DNA of 64,000 bases from an uncultured Chlamydiae bacterium (lineage in GTDB: Bacteria; Chlamydiota; Chlamydiia; Chlamydiales; Rhabdochlamydiaceae), in NCBI GenBank assembly GCA_903824495.1, contig CAIJXB010000035.1:110583-174582 (forward strand), read 5' to 3'. The position numbers and the translations under genes are program-made. Position 1 is the stretch's first letter. Every line of letters begins with the position of its first letter. Of the stretch, positions 34,921-44,384 are shown in pieces. The notes below the pieces were generated by a model. It had not been told where the DNA came from. It did no database searches and saw only the letters and a program-made list of their open reading frames with translations.

Positions 34921-36740
34921 GTTACGGATTTAGCAAGATTCCTTGGCTGATCGATTTCAGCACCGTGACTGAGCGCTATGTAGTAAGCGAGCATCTGGGT
35001 TGCAATGGAATAGGTAATGGAGGCAAATTCATCGGATGTATGAGGCAGCCAAAATACGTCATCTGCAATCTTGTCAATTTCAGGGGTTCCAATGGGTGCA
35101 AAAGCTAGTATTGGAGCTCCTCTTGCTTTGACTTCCATGAGATTAGAAAGAAGCTTGTCTAATGTTTTTGTGTTGCCACAAAGACCAACAACCGCAAGAT
35201 TTTCATCGACAAGCGCAATAGGCCCATGCTTCATTTCTCCAGCTGGATATCCAACAGCGTTGAGATAGCTGATCTCTTTTAATTTTAAAGCTCCTTCTAA
35301 GCAAGTGGGGAACATGTAGTTCCTTCCAAGGAAGAAAAAGTTTTTGTATTTTGCATACTTGGTTGCCATCTTCTGGATCTCTTCTGTACTTCTTAAGATG
35401 AACTCTACTTGAAGGGGGATTTCTTGGAGCTGTTTTAAAAACTCTGTGCCTTGGCTTTGATCCATGCCTCTAAGGCGTCCCATATAAAGAGCAAAAAGGG
35501 AAAGAACTGTCAATTGACTTGTAAAGGCTTTAGTAGAGCAGACGCTGATCTCAGGTCCTGCTTTGATAAAAAGACAAGCATCGGCATCACGTGTTAGTGT
35601 GGCATTTTTTGCGTTGCAGATTGCAAGTACTTTAGCTCCTTTTGCTTTAATTTCTCGAACAGCAGCAATTGTATCAAAGGTCTCACCCGATTGGCTAATT
35701 GCAATAACGAGCGTATTAGGAGAGATCACAGAATTTTTATAGCGAAATTCAGAAGCGATTTCTGCTTGCGCTGGAATTCTGGCTTTTTCTTCGATCAAAT
35801 TTGCAGCAATGCATCCTGCATGCCAAGAAGTACCGCAAGCTAAAATCAAAACTCTTTCGACGCTGGAAAGGTCCAAGGAAGAGTTTTTTAGCTCTTCAAA
35901 GACTGCAATCCCAAGATCTTCTTTGAATCTGTCATGCATCGCTTGTCGAATTGTATCGGGCTGTTCAAAGATCTCTTTAAGCATGAAGTGAGCAAAGCCG
36001 TTTTTACAAAGAGTTTTGTTTTCTAATGAGAGTTTTTCAGTTGTTTTTGTCACAGGAGAGTGAGCAGCATCAAATACCAAGACCCCTTTTGGAGAGATTT
36101 CGGCAACTTCATGGCTGGATAAGAAGAAAATATCAAGGTTTGGCTGATCAAACGCATTAACATCAGAAGAGAGATAAACTTCTTCTCCGCTCGAACTGAT
36201 CCCGATTGCTAGGGGGTTTTCTTTAGCGGCTGCGATGATGAGATCTGGATGGTCTTTATGGACGACTGCAATTGCCCAAAAACCACGCAGTAATGGCAGG
36301 GTTTTTTGTACAGCAGCCATCAGATTTCCCTCGTAGTGGGTGGCAATGAGTTGCGCGATGATTTCCGAGTCGGTATCCGAGTGGAATTTGATCCCTCTTT
36401 CTTGTAAAAGATGTCTTAGGGCAGAGTGGTTTTCGATGATTCCATTATGCACAACAGCCACGTGGTGATTTTCATCAAAGTGGGGATGGGCATTTTCCTT
36501 CGTGGGTTTCCCGTGGGTGGCCCAGCGTGTATGGGCTACGGCATTGCGGAGCTTTTTTAGCTGGGAGACTGCTTTTTCTAAATTGCAGATTTTCCCGGCT
36601 TCTTTACAAAAAAGGAGCTGCTGTTCATGGACTCCGACGATGCCGGAGGAGTCATACCCTCGGTACTCGAGAAAAGTAAGTCCTTGGATACAAACTTGGA
36701 CGGGGTTTTTGGGGCCGACATAACCGAAGATTCCACACAT
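34911..36740 (-). CDS. glmS: Glutamine--fructose-6-phosphate aminotransferase
   Basis: The 609-residue enzyme has the N-terminal glutaminase domain beginning MCGIFGYVG with catalytic Cys2, AHTRWATHGKPTKENAHPH, and two SIS domains (ACGTSWHAGC, ISQSGETFDT, CSTKAFTSQ). The C-terminus NLAKSVTVE is canonical. It makes glucosamine-6-phosphate for lipopolysaccharide and peptidoglycan precursors. I saw no glmS ribozyme in the short upstream region (36741-36780). Length and motifs are standard. Confidence 0.98.
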   Translation of the reverse strand: MCGIFGYVGPKNPVQVCIQGLTFLEYRGYDSSGIVGVHEQQLLFCKEAGKICNLEKAVSQLKKLRNAVAHTRWATHGKPTKENAHPHFDENHHVAVVHNGIIENHSALRHLLQERGIKFHSDTDSEIIAQLIATHYEGNLMAAVQKTLPLLRGFWAIAVVHKDHPDLIIAAAKENPLAIGISSSGEEVYLSSDVNAFDQPNLDIFFLSSHEVAEISPKGVLVFDAAHSPVTKTTEKLSLENKTLCKNGFAHFMLKEIFEQPDTIRQAMHDRFKEDLGIAVFEELKNSSLDLSSVERVLILACGTSWHAGCIAANLIEEKARIPAQAEIASEFRYKNSVISPNTLVIAISQSGETFDTIAAVREIKAKGAKVLAICNAKNATLTRDADACLFIKAGPEISVCSTKAFTSQLTVLSLFALYMGRLRGMDQSQGTEFLKQLQEIPLQVEFILRSTEEIQKMATKYAKYKNFFFLGRNYMFPTCLEGALKLKEISYLNAVGYPAGEMKHGPIALVDENLAVVGLCGNTKTLDKLLSNLMEVKARGAPILAFAPIGTPEIDKIADDVFWLPHTSDEFASITYSIATQMLAYYIALSHGAEIDQPRNLAKSVTVE

Positions 36741-36854
36741 AAGAGCTGCCTTTTTCTAAGAAGAGGTGTCAATCCACCAAAATAGCATTAGATCTAGGAA
36801 ATCTGCAAGGGATTTTTGCTTATTTTGCCGTGTTATTAAAATAGTAATTATTTG

Positions 36855-36860
36855 TATAAT
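36855..36860 (+). promoter_or_regulatory. -10 element for the thioesterase gene
   Basis: TATAAT lies in an AT-rich tract about 38 bases before the chosen ATG at 36898. No strong -35 is visible. It argues against the longer in-frame start at 36766. Confidence 0.45.
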
Positions 36861-36897
36861 GAAATTATTGATGTTTATAAACTGGTTTGGTTTTTAT

Positions 36898-37410
36898 ATG
36901 ACAAGAGAATTAAAAGGAAAGAAAGTAAGTGAATCAGCTGTGCATGACCATGCCTATAAAGTTTTTCCAAATGACTTAAATTCATACGGAACGGTATTTG
37001 GAGGGCTTATTATGTCTACCTTAGACCGGATTGCTCTTGTTGTGGCAGAAAGACATAGCGAATGCACTTGTGTAACTGTTAGTGTCGATTCCATGCATTT
37101 TTTAGCCCCAGCTAAAAGAGGGGATGTTCTCCTTTTTCGAGCTTCTATCAATAAAAGCTGGAAAAGTTCTATGGAAATCGGTGTCAAAGTAATGGCTGAA
37201 AATTTTCATACACAAGGACTTAGGCATATTTTATCTGCCTACTTCACTTTTGTGGCAGTGGATGAAGAAAGAAATCCGATCGAAGTGCCTCATGTCATAC
37301 CAGAGACGCCGATTGAAAAAAGACGCTATAAAGAGGCGGAAGTGCGCCGTCAAAGAAGAAAAAAAGAGGCAGAAGAGACCAAGGAGAGCCGACTAAAGGA
37401 TCTTTCTTAG
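36898..37410 (+). CDS. Hotdog-fold acyl-CoA thioesterase
   Basis: The product has 170 residues from ATG 36898; a longer in-frame start at 36766 would fall upstream of the only good -10 element. [22 protein letters not shown] is the acyl-CoA thioesterase (YciA/ACOT) signature with the catalytic Asn and Gly/Asp helix, and [20 protein letters not shown] follows. The C-terminus is a long charged helix ([19 protein letters not shown]). It hydrolyses acyl-CoA esters in the cytoplasm. It overlaps the convergent methyltransferase stop by four bases. Confidence 0.85.
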   Translation: MTRELKGKKVSESAVHDHAYKVFPNDLNSYGTVFGGLIMSTLDRIALVVAERHSECTCVTVSVDSMHFLAPAKRGDVLLFRASINKSWKSSMEIGVKVMAENFHTQGLRHILSAYFTFVAVDEERNPIEVPHVIPETPIEKRRYKEAEVRRQRRKKEAEETKESRLKDLS

Positions 37411-38180
37411 AGCTTTTTTGCAGCAAAGGTCATGAAAAGAGGGAACTCTTTACGGCCAATATCTTCCATTTTAGCGCGTCCACCCTCACTTTTTTTATCA
37501 GAACACCATTCTTCTATACTCTCTATAACAAACCCCGCTTCTTTCAGCCAAAGGGTCCACTGTGATAGAGGGTGGTGGAAAGAAAGGGTTTCGGCAGAGG
37601 CAGATCCTTTGCTTGGATGGGAGCTGATCGGGATTTTTAAAGAGCTAAAGTACTTATCGATACGGCGATACTGCACTTTTTTCTCCATATCAAAGCCCCA
37701 GCTCGATTGTCTGGGGATCCTAAAGCAGGGGTGGTTCATGACAATGAGGAGTTTTCCTCCACTTTCCAAATACCCAAAAGCATTTTTTAAGGCCCCTAAA
37801 GGATTTTCCAAATTTTGGATAGCGAGTACGATGGTACAAAACTGGAAGGTTTTTTGTAGAGGAGGCAGAGGTTTAGTGATGTCGCTCACAAGAAAAGAGT
37901 GAGTTTTTTTACAAAGATTTTGCTCTTTAGCAGAAGCTATTAAAGAGGGAGAAATGTCTACCCCTAAGTACTCTAAGGACGCTGGTAGGTGGCGAGACAA
38001 GATCCCTTGGCCACAGGCAAGGTCTAGCAGCGAGCCTGTCGAATCCTTTTTTATTTCGAGTAAAGAAAGAATTTTAGGTAAAATAATCTTTTCGTGGTAG
38101 TAATGACCTGTTTTTCCGACCGCCTGGTCGTACCACTGGCTCACACCTTCCCAAGAAGTTGGCTTTTTTTTCTCGCTCAC
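37407..38180 (-). CDS. Class I SAM-dependent methyltransferase
   Basis: The 257-residue protein has the Rossmann methyltransferase motifs [15 protein letters not shown] (motif I), [15 protein letters not shown] (motif II) and [19 protein letters not shown] later segment, [17 protein letters not shown], matches the UbiE/Methyltransf_11 type. SAM binding is clear but the substrate is not; small molecules such as quinones or lipids are typical. The N-terminus ([20 protein letters not shown]) resembles a group of uncharacterised methyltransferases. Confidence 0.82.
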   Translation of the reverse strand: MSEKKKPTSWEGVSQWYDQAVGKTGHYYHEKIILPKILSLLEIKKDSTGSLLDLACGQGILSRHLPASLEYLGVDISPSLIASAKEQNLCKKTHSFLVSDITKPLPPLQKTFQFCTIVLAIQNLENPLGALKNAFGYLESGGKLLIVMNHPCFRIPRQSSWGFDMEKKVQYRRIDKYFSSLKIPISSHPSKGSASAETLSFHHPLSQWTLWLKEAGFVIESIEEWCSDKKSEGGRAKMEDIGRKEFPLFMTFAAKKL

Positions 38181-38279
38181 TGTAGCTCCTGCATATCTTA
38201 AGGAAAGATGATAAGTGATTGCTAAAAAAAAGGAAAATGCTTTATCACGGTGCGGTTTTTCAAAAAGAGGGTATATATT

Positions 38280-39260
38280 ATGGCAAAAAAAGAATCGAAG
38301 GTTTTAGTAAAAGATCACATGCACCCAGCTGCGGCTCTTGTAGATGAAAATCATACGATCAAAGAAGCCGTAGATATGCTTAGACAAAAGCCGTGTGATG
38401 GAAAAATTATTTACTTCTACGTCGTAGATGAAGATCAGAAACTACAAGGAATTGTTTCGGCAAGAGGTCTTCTTTTAGCGGACCCTAAGACGAAAATCAA
38501 AGAAGTGATGGAGAAGGTAGTGTTCTGTTTGGAGGAAGATCAAAATATCCAGCAGGCTATTGAAGAGCTATCCAATAGACGCCTTTTGGCCCTTCCAGTT
38601 GTAGATAAGCAGCACAGAATCAAAGGTGTTGTTGACATGCAGCTTTATTTGGAGGAAAACATCGATGTGATCAAAGAGCAAAGAAACCAAGATGTCTTTC
38701 AGCTTTTGGGTATGAATTTTGAAGAAGGAGTTTATAAATCTCCATGGAAGAGTTACAAAAAGAGAATGCCTTGGATTTTATGTAACATGATAGGAGGGAT
38801 TGCCTGTGCTATTGTTTCTCATATCTTTAAGCTCGTTCTTGGAAAAGTTCTTATTTTAGCAATGTTCATCCCGCTTGTTCTTTCTTTAAGTGAATCGATT
38901 TCAATGCAATCGATGACACAAAGCTTTCATATTTTGAGAAAACAAAATATTTCCTGGCACAGGATTTGGGCTCGTATGTTTTCAGAGATCCGCACAGCGA
39001 TTTTGATGTCGATCACAAGTGGAGTGCTTGTCGGCGCCCTTTCTATATTTTGGGGCTGTGAAATGATCACTTCCTTAACGATTGCTGTAGGGATTGTGAT
39101 CTCTGTTATTTTATCTGCAGTGATCGGGTCTTCTATTCCTCTTTTTTTACATTTGAATCGTTTAGATCCAAAGGTTGCATCAGGTCCTGTTGTTCTCACG
39201 ATATCTGATGTGATTACGACAACGATCTACTTGTTTTTAGCCACAATGTGGCTTTTATAA
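38280..39260 (+). CDS. MgtE-like magnesium transporter lacking the N-terminal domain
   Basis: The product has 326 residues from the ATG at 38280 (AGAGGG upstream). A CBS-domain pair covers about 1-130, followed by a connecting helix and five membrane helices. The C-terminus DPKVASGPVVLTISDVITTT matches the MgtE pore signature, where the Asp and following residues bind Mg. Full MgtE is about 450 residues with an N-terminal superhelical domain acting as a Mg sensor. That domain is absent here, so gating would rely on the CBS pair. Confidence 0.85.
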   Translation: MAKKESKVLVKDHMHPAAALVDENHTIKEAVDMLRQKPCDGKIIYFYVVDEDQKLQGIVSARGLLLADPKTKIKEVMEKVVFCLEEDQNIQQAIEELSNRRLLALPVVDKQHRIKGVVDMQLYLEENIDVIKEQRNQDVFQLLGMNFEEGVYKSPWKSYKKRMPWILCNMIGGIACAIVSHIFKLVLGKVLILAMFIPLVLSLSESISMQSMTQSFHILRKQNISWHRIWARMFSEIRTAILMSITSGVLVGALSIFWGCEMITSLTIAVGIVISVILSAVIGSSIPLFLHLNRLDPKVASGPVVLTISDVITTTIYLFLATMWLL

Positions 39261-39272
39261 TAAGTAAATAGA

Positions 39273-40679
39273 TTATTTTTTTTCATGGGAGAGCGGATGT
39301 TTCCAGCTCTCTTTTTTGAATAAAGAAATAATCCAGGGCATCAAACAGACAATAGTGATGCCTATCACGAGGAAGGATACGTAAAAAGTGGGGGAGTTAA
39401 ATGTCAGCTGCGCTGGCGGGAAAAAACCCACTAAGAACGTAAGAAGACTTGCAATAATTCCAAGCCCTCCTAAAATCCAGATGCCGAATTTTCCCCCAGG
39501 GACTTTATAACTTCTAGGAACATCTGCTTTTGTATAACGCAGCTTGATGCCGGCTGCAAACATCAAAATATACATGATGAGATAAAGCTGCGCGACAATG
39601 ACAGAGATCATAAAGTAAGCATTGTTAACAGAGGGTGTAAAAAGAAACAGGAGTGAAAGGATTGAGACAGTGATTGCCTGGATCAAAAGAGCAGAAGTAG
39701 GAGATCCAAATCTATTGTGTCTTCTAAAAAAGGGAGGGAGATCTCCACTGCGAGCTGCTTCTAAAAGGCCTTTACAAGGACCAATGATCCAAGTGCTCAA
39801 AGATCCAATCGCTCCGATTGTCATCAGTCCTGCCATATAAGGGATCATCCACTCAAGTCCATATGCTTTTACAAAGTACGAAAAAGCCTGCAGTGATCCT
39901 GCTATAAGGCTGATCTCTTTTTGTGGGATGACAGAAGCAATTGAGAGAACTCCAAGTAAAGAAAGCCCTACGATCAAAAGAACAGAAAGTGCAATTGCTT
40001 TTGGATAGTTTTTTTGAGGGTTTTCTACATCCTTTGCATAAATTGCAGACATCTCAAGGCCACAGAGAGTCAAAATAACCCCAGTAAAGAAAACAAGTTC
40101 TTCAGGCGATGATAAACTTGGAAGTGCAGAGCTCAAAGTAAAATCGATTTGCAAAGGCCTTCCGCTAAAAAACCAAGAAATTCCGAGTACTATAATGGTT
40201 GTTCCTGCAATAAAAGTTCCAAAAATAACACCGATGGTGCTGATGCGGCTTGATGTCTTTATCCCAAAACAGTTGGCAAACGTTAAAATCCAAAAAAGGA
40301 TCAGCATTGAGGAAAAAAGAAACACCTTGTTTTCGGCTAAAAGAGGATCGAATAGATAAGCTGCCGTTGCTGCAATGAAAGACAAGATCGTTGGGTACCA
40401 TAGAACATTTTCTACCCAAAGAAGCCAAATCGCTAAAAAACCTGTACGGTGACCAAACGCCTCTTTTACCCACACAAAAACGCCTCCAGCATGAGGCCAC
40501 CCGGTTGCAAGTTCTGCAGCAATGAGAGATACAGGAAGAAGAAAGATGACAGCGGCGAGTAACAAATAAAAGACTGAAGAAAATCCAAACTCAGCAGTCA
40601 CTGGCCAGTTTTTTACAGCGCCGACAGCTGCTAAGTTGATCATAGCTAGTGAAAATAGACGCAAAGACTTGCGAGTCAT
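39273..40679 (-). CDS. APC-superfamily amino acid permease/antiporter, second paralogue
   Basis: The 468-residue protein has about 12 membrane helices and shares ELATGWPHAGGVFVWVKEAFG, GLEMSAIYAKDVENPQKNYP and KLRYTKADVPRSYKVPGG with the permease at 18689-20131. The paralogues align throughout. They probably descend from one gene and may have different amino-acid specificity. This copy stands alone, 12 bases from the convergent MgtE-like gene. Substrate cannot be read. Confidence 0.85.
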   Translation of the reverse strand: MTRKSLRLFSLAMINLAAVGAVKNWPVTAEFGFSSVFYLLLAAVIFLLPVSLIAAELATGWPHAGGVFVWVKEAFGHRTGFLAIWLLWVENVLWYPTILSFIAATAAYLFDPLLAENKVFLFSSMLILFWILTFANCFGIKTSSRISTIGVIFGTFIAGTTIIVLGISWFFSGRPLQIDFTLSSALPSLSSPEELVFFTGVILTLCGLEMSAIYAKDVENPQKNYPKAIALSVLLIVGLSLLGVLSIASVIPQKEISLIAGSLQAFSYFVKAYGLEWMIPYMAGLMTIGAIGSLSTWIIGPCKGLLEAARSGDLPPFFRRHNRFGSPTSALLIQAITVSILSLLFLFTPSVNNAYFMISVIVAQLYLIMYILMFAAGIKLRYTKADVPRSYKVPGGKFGIWILGGLGIIASLLTFLVGFFPPAQLTFNSPTFYVSFLVIGITIVCLMPWIISLFKKESWKHPLSHEKK

Positions 40680-40746
40680 ACAGCCGCTCCGTGAGATTTA
40701 ACAAGATATGAAGCGGATACTATAAAACAAAAAATAAATTGCAAAG

Positions 40747-40777
40747 AAAAACCCGAATGTTTTGCATTCGGGTTTTT
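40747..40777. terminator. Bidirectional terminator after the small Lys-rich gene
   Basis: AAAAACCCGAATG pairs perfectly with CATTCGGGTTTTT around a 5-base loop. A/T runs on both sides allow function on both strands. It lies downstream of the minus-strand gene at 40801. Confidence 0.85.
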
Positions 40778-40800
40778 ATGAAAAATAAGAAAGCAGGAAA

Positions 40801-40899
40801 CTACTTCTTTTTCTTTTCTTGCTTCTCAAGTCTTTTTTCTTTCAATGTCTTTTGAGGCTTTTTCTTGTCTTCTTTCTTGATGTCTTTTGTTTTTGCCAT
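40801..40899 (-). CDS. Very small Lys-rich protein
   Basis: The 32-residue product begins MAKTKDIKKEDKKKPQKTLK and ends KKKK; half of the residues are Lys. AAGGGG precedes the ATG by eight bases and a strong terminator follows, so it looks like a true expressed gene. Its highly basic sequence suggests nucleic-acid binding. The family is not recognised. Confidence 0.6.
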   Translation of the reverse strand: MAKTKDIKKEDKKKPQKTLKEKRLEKQEKKKK

Positions 40900-40990
40900 C
40901 ATATTCCCCTTGGTTGTTAGGTAACGTACTTAGAAAGTCTAATTCTTATCTGGGTGTCAATTTTTTTTCAATTCTTTCTTGGAATCTTTT

Positions 40991-41410
40991 TTACGCCTTA
41001 GGACCGAACGATTTATGAATGGCGAAGTGAAGGTTTTGGTATAGAGGGTTGACTTTCCTGATTTGTTGACAAAGAAAGGGATCTTGCCCAATTGAATTAG
41101 CAGAGGTCTTGCAGTGACAGCTTTTTTTGGGACAGTCCTTCATATCGTCTAAGATAAAGAGTCTGTGTGAAGCAGTGTCCTGAGATAGAAGAGAGTCGAC
41201 TTTTAGTGCGGTTATTTGCTGGCAAAGAAAAGGATCTTGCCCAATTGAATTAGCAGAGGTCTCGCAACGACAGGGATCTTTTTGGCAACGATTTTTACTT
41301 TCTAAGATAACAACATGGCATATATAGGAAGAGAACCTTTGCAAGGGAGCTTGTTTTAAGACGGTATTAGTCAAGGAAGAGCACAAACGATTTGCGCTAT
41401 TAATGATCAT
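40991..41410 (-). CDS. Cysteine-containing repeat protein of unknown function
   Basis: The 139-residue product contains two copies of a cysteine-rich unit. One reads CRCETSANSIGQDPFLCQQI and the other CHCKTSANSIGQDPFLCQQI, 51 residues apart. Each is preceded by a C(Q/P)K(D/K)(P/S) segment. DNA identity between the copies (41068-41113 and 41221-41266) is almost complete, showing a recent internal duplication. The six-plus cysteines suggest metal binding or disulfides. There is no clear signal peptide. I know no family with this unit. Confidence 0.55.
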   Translation of the reverse strand: MIINSANRLCSSLTNTVLKQAPLQRFSSYICHVVILESKNRCQKDPCRCETSANSIGQDPFLCQQITALKVDSLLSQDTASHRLFILDDMKDCPKKSCHCKTSANSIGQDPFLCQQIRKVNPLYQNLHFAIHKSFGPKA

Positions 41411-41564
41411 AGAGGGGTCTCCCTTTTTTGTTTAAAACACCGTTCTAGATAAAATCCCAGGGAGTTTTTCACAAAGGTAGAATTAATACAACGTATAAAC
41501 TTTTCTGCAATTTGCAAATAAAATTTCCTCTCTATATATTCCAGGAAAGCAGAGGAGAAAAGCC

Positions 41565-42842
41565 GTGATCAACGAAGAGTCCATACAAGCTATAGGTAAT
41601 GCTCAGTTTTCTAAAAAATTTGCAAAGCCTCTTTATGACTCTTTTTGCTTTTCAAGAATCCCTAATGCAATAAGCGCTCTTCTTACAGGAAAGAACAAGG
41701 AATTGGGACTGCCAAGCAGCTGCTTTTCTTCTTCCGATCCTTATGACACGGCCCTTTTATTTTTCTTAGATGGATTTGCGTGGAGATTCTTTGAGCGCCA
41801 TATGAGCCATCCTTTTTGTCGCCGGTTTTTAGAAAATGGTGTTGTTTCTAAGTTAACAGCTCAATTTCCTTCTACTACAGCTGCCCAAGTAACAACGATT
41901 CATACAGGACTTGAAGTGGGAGAGACAGGGATTTATGAATGGTTCCATTATGAACCTATGGTCGACAAGATCATAGCGCCCCTTCTATTTTCTTACGCGG
42001 GCGATAAGGTTGCAGAGGCGCTCCTTACAAGCGGCGTTCCGGTTGCTGAATTTTTCCCTTTTGAAACGACTTATCATAAAATGCATGAGGAAGGGATCAC
42101 TTCTTATCTTTTTCAACATGTTGGAATCTCTAGCTCTGCCTATTCTCAAAGAATGGGCAGAGGTTCGCACCTCACCTCCTACCAGACATTAAAGCAGGGC
42201 CTTGCCGATATAAAAGAGCTTTTAACAAGTGGTTCTAAAGATCAAAAGACTTACGCTCTTTTTTATTTTGCAGACATTGACTCGGTAGGACACCGTAAAG
42301 GAGTAGATGCTAAAGAGCTCGAAGGCGAAATTTTGTCTACCTTAGATCTTTTGGAAGAGTTCATGGTGGGTGCAACTTCCTTAAAAACAGATAAAAAAGT
42401 AGCGATCATGGTCACAGCAGACCATGGAATGGCTCCAGTGGATCCCAAAAAGACCTTTTATCTGAATAAAGAGTGTCCAGCTCTTGCTTCTTTTTTAAAA
42501 AAGAACAAAAGTGGGGATTTACTCACGCCGGCAGGGTCTTGTCGCGATTATTTTCTTCATATAAAGGAAGAATCGCTTAATGAGGCGTTTGCCTATCTCA
42601 CAGATGCCCTTCAAGGCAAAGCCGAGGTGTGGAAGGTTTCGGACCTCATTTCAGAAGGGCTCTTTGGAAGCCATGTTTCACCCCGTTTTTTAGAAAGGGT
42701 AGGGAACCTTGCCATTTTACCCTATGGTGGAGAAGCCATCTGGTGGTATGAAAAACATAAGTTTGAGCAGCATTTCTATGGAGCCCATGGGGGATTGACT
42801 AGGGAAGAGCTAGAAATCCCTTTTCTGTTCCTGAGTCTTTGA
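41565..42842 (+). CDS. Alkaline-phosphatase-superfamily phosphodiesterase
   Basis: The 425-residue protein has the nucleotide pyrophosphatase/phosphodiesterase core. ALLFFLDGFAWRF holds the first metal Asp, and FPSTTAAQVTTIHTG the nucleophile Thr. FADIDSVGH, VTADHGMAP and YGAHGGLTREE supply the other metal ligands. It starts at GTG 41565 with GAGGAG ten bases upstream. All ligand positions are filled, so it should be active on nucleotide or phosphodiester substrates. It has no signal peptide and is presumably cytoplasmic or exported by a type III system. It converges on the Fic gene with a four-base gap. Confidence 0.85.
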   Translation: MINEESIQAIGNAQFSKKFAKPLYDSFCFSRIPNAISALLTGKNKELGLPSSCFSSSDPYDTALLFFLDGFAWRFFERHMSHPFCRRFLENGVVSKLTAQFPSTTAAQVTTIHTGLEVGETGIYEWFHYEPMVDKIIAPLLFSYAGDKVAEALLTSGVPVAEFFPFETTYHKMHEEGITSYLFQHVGISSSAYSQRMGRGSHLTSYQTLKQGLADIKELLTSGSKDQKTYALFYFADIDSVGHRKGVDAKELEGEILSTLDLLEEFMVGATSLKTDKKVAIMVTADHGMAPVDPKKTFYLNKECPALASFLKKNKSGDLLTPAGSCRDYFLHIKEESLNEAFAYLTDALQGKAEVWKVSDLISEGLFGSHVSPRFLERVGNLAILPYGGEAIWWYEKHKFEQHFYGAHGGLTREELEIPFLFLSL

Positions 42843-42846
42843 GTCT

Positions 42847-44376
42847 TTAGCTATTTCCATTTTGCATTTCTTGGATAATGAATTTGACGAAGGGTTCTAT
42901 ATCTCCAGATGTACCCGCTATTTCTAGTGCATTTATATATTGTGAGCTATTTTTCACTCGGATGATTGTCCAAGGATAACCACCTGATGCAAACATGGTG
43001 TTCATAAGAAACCTGCCGATCCTGCCATTTCCATCCATGTAGGGGTGAATAAATACAAAAATATAGTGTCCCAAAATAGCTCTTACTGCAGCACTTTTTT
43101 CTTGCTTGAGACATTCAAAAAACGTATCCATGGCTTCGATGAGAGCCTCTTTAGGGAAAGGTATATGGCGTGAGCCTCTGATGTACACGGCCGATTTTCT
43201 ATATCCAACTAGGTCAAATGCAGGGATAAGTCCAGATCTTACTGAAGGGACAAAAAGAGCTTGTATCCATTTTCTTAAATGGCCCTTTATTACATCTCCC
43301 GCATTTTCCCCTTGAGAGAGAATTTTTAGCGTTTTTTTTACTTCCAAAAATGCTTCATAATACCCCCTCGCAGCAAGAGCGTTTTTTGTTTGAGCATCTT
43401 CTGGATAAAGATCAGGGTTCCACTTGAGATTTTGTACACGATTAATGAGCTCTTCATCCACTTGGTACCCTTCTATAGAAAGAGAATTATAAGCATCTTG
43501 AACATACATTTCTTCAAGATGATGAAGGTATTTTTCAATAGATTGTGTTACTCCAGGATCTTCGGAGAAATGCGCAAGAACTTTGGGGCGAAACTCACTC
43601 CAAAGAGAAAGAATTCGAGCTTTATAGGGAGAAGAAAGGGGGGAGTTCGAAGAAATAAGAGGCTTAGATTGCAAGAAAGGATTTTCTTCTTCGACTTTCC
43701 ACCCAAACTCTAAAAGCTCTTGTTTAAGATGCTCGGCCATTTCTGTATTTCCAAGAAACCGATAGGCTCCTACAAGTCTTCCCGCAGCTGTTTTGAAATT
43801 GTATTTTAAAAGGATCTCTAGAATTTCTACATGATTGGTGATGAGGCGGAGCGCAATTTCTGCTTCTTTCGGGTTTTTCTGAAAATAAGTAGAGGCAACT
43901 TTGCAAAGAGCATAAGGGAGTCTCATAGACCAAAGACCATTGATTTCGGTTCGTTCTTCGGGAATATGGGAAGGATCCGCGTAAATCAAGACAGATGTCT
44001 GAAAGGGGAGCTCTTGAGGAGAGCTTCTATTTTTAGAACCTATGACGATTACTTGATTTGGAATTGTTGGATTTTTTGTATGCAAATCTAAAGAACACTT
44101 CGCCGAGAGGCAGTAGAGATCTCCTAGATGGTGATGAAGGTAAATACGCAAAAAATCCCAGAAATGTGCATACCAAAGTACAGATTCCCCTAAAGGGGCA
44201 TCTGGCTTTTTGAAAAGATACCAACCTTTAATGATCTCAAAGAGCCACTTTGTTCGGATTAGGAGCTCTCTGTCTGCTCTGCGCAGTTGTTCAGAGCGGA
44301 TGATGGGACATCCTACGTCCTTTACAATTTCGTAGGTTCTACCTAATGCCTCTGATAACGCTATAGGAGTCTTCAT
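42847..44376 (-). CDS. Fic-domain protein with N-terminal regulatory domain
   Basis: The 509-residue protein has the Fic motif HPYMDGNGRIGR (444-455), with catalytic His and the phosphate-binding GNGR. The inhibitory helix SLSIEG (298-303, S/TxxxEG) lies before the fold as in class II Fic enzymes. Fic proteins transfer AMP from ATP to target hydroxyls. The first 100 or so residues (LFEIIKGWYLFKKPD, LYCLSAKCSLDLHT) resemble AbiEi-type winged-helix regulators, so the protein may bind its own promoter. Three 18-base repeats spaced every 23 bases lie directly upstream. The gene may be a toxin-like regulator or an effector. Confidence 0.85.
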   Translation of the reverse strand: MKTPIALSEALGRTYEIVKDVGCPIIRSEQLRRADRELLIRTKWLFEIIKGWYLFKKPDAPLGESVLWYAHFWDFLRIYLHHHLGDLYCLSAKCSLDLHTKNPTIPNQVIVIGSKNRSSPQELPFQTSVLIYADPSHIPEERTEINGLWSMRLPYALCKVASTYFQKNPKEAEIALRLITNHVEILEILLKYNFKTAAGRLVGAYRFLGNTEMAEHLKQELLEFGWKVEEENPFLQSKPLISSNSPLSSPYKARILSLWSEFRPKVLAHFSEDPGVTQSIEKYLHHLEEMYVQDAYNSLSIEGYQVDEELINRVQNLKWNPDLYPEDAQTKNALAARGYYEAFLEVKKTLKILSQGENAGDVIKGHLRKWIQALFVPSVRSGLIPAFDLVGYRKSAVYIRGSRHIPFPKEALIEAMDTFFECLKQEKSAAVRAILGHYIFVFIHPYMDGNGRIGRFLMNTMFASGGYPWTIIRVKNSSQYINALEIAGTSGDIEPFVKFIIQEMQNGNS

Positions 44377-44384
44377 AAAGATAA

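Noticed and set aside
36741..36780. glmS ribozyme
   Set aside because: The upstream region is only about 40 bases before the divergent reading frame and shows no ribozyme core.
40991..41410. Cys-rich outer membrane protein
   Set aside because: No signal peptide and too short; the repeats do not match the OmcA or OmcB families.
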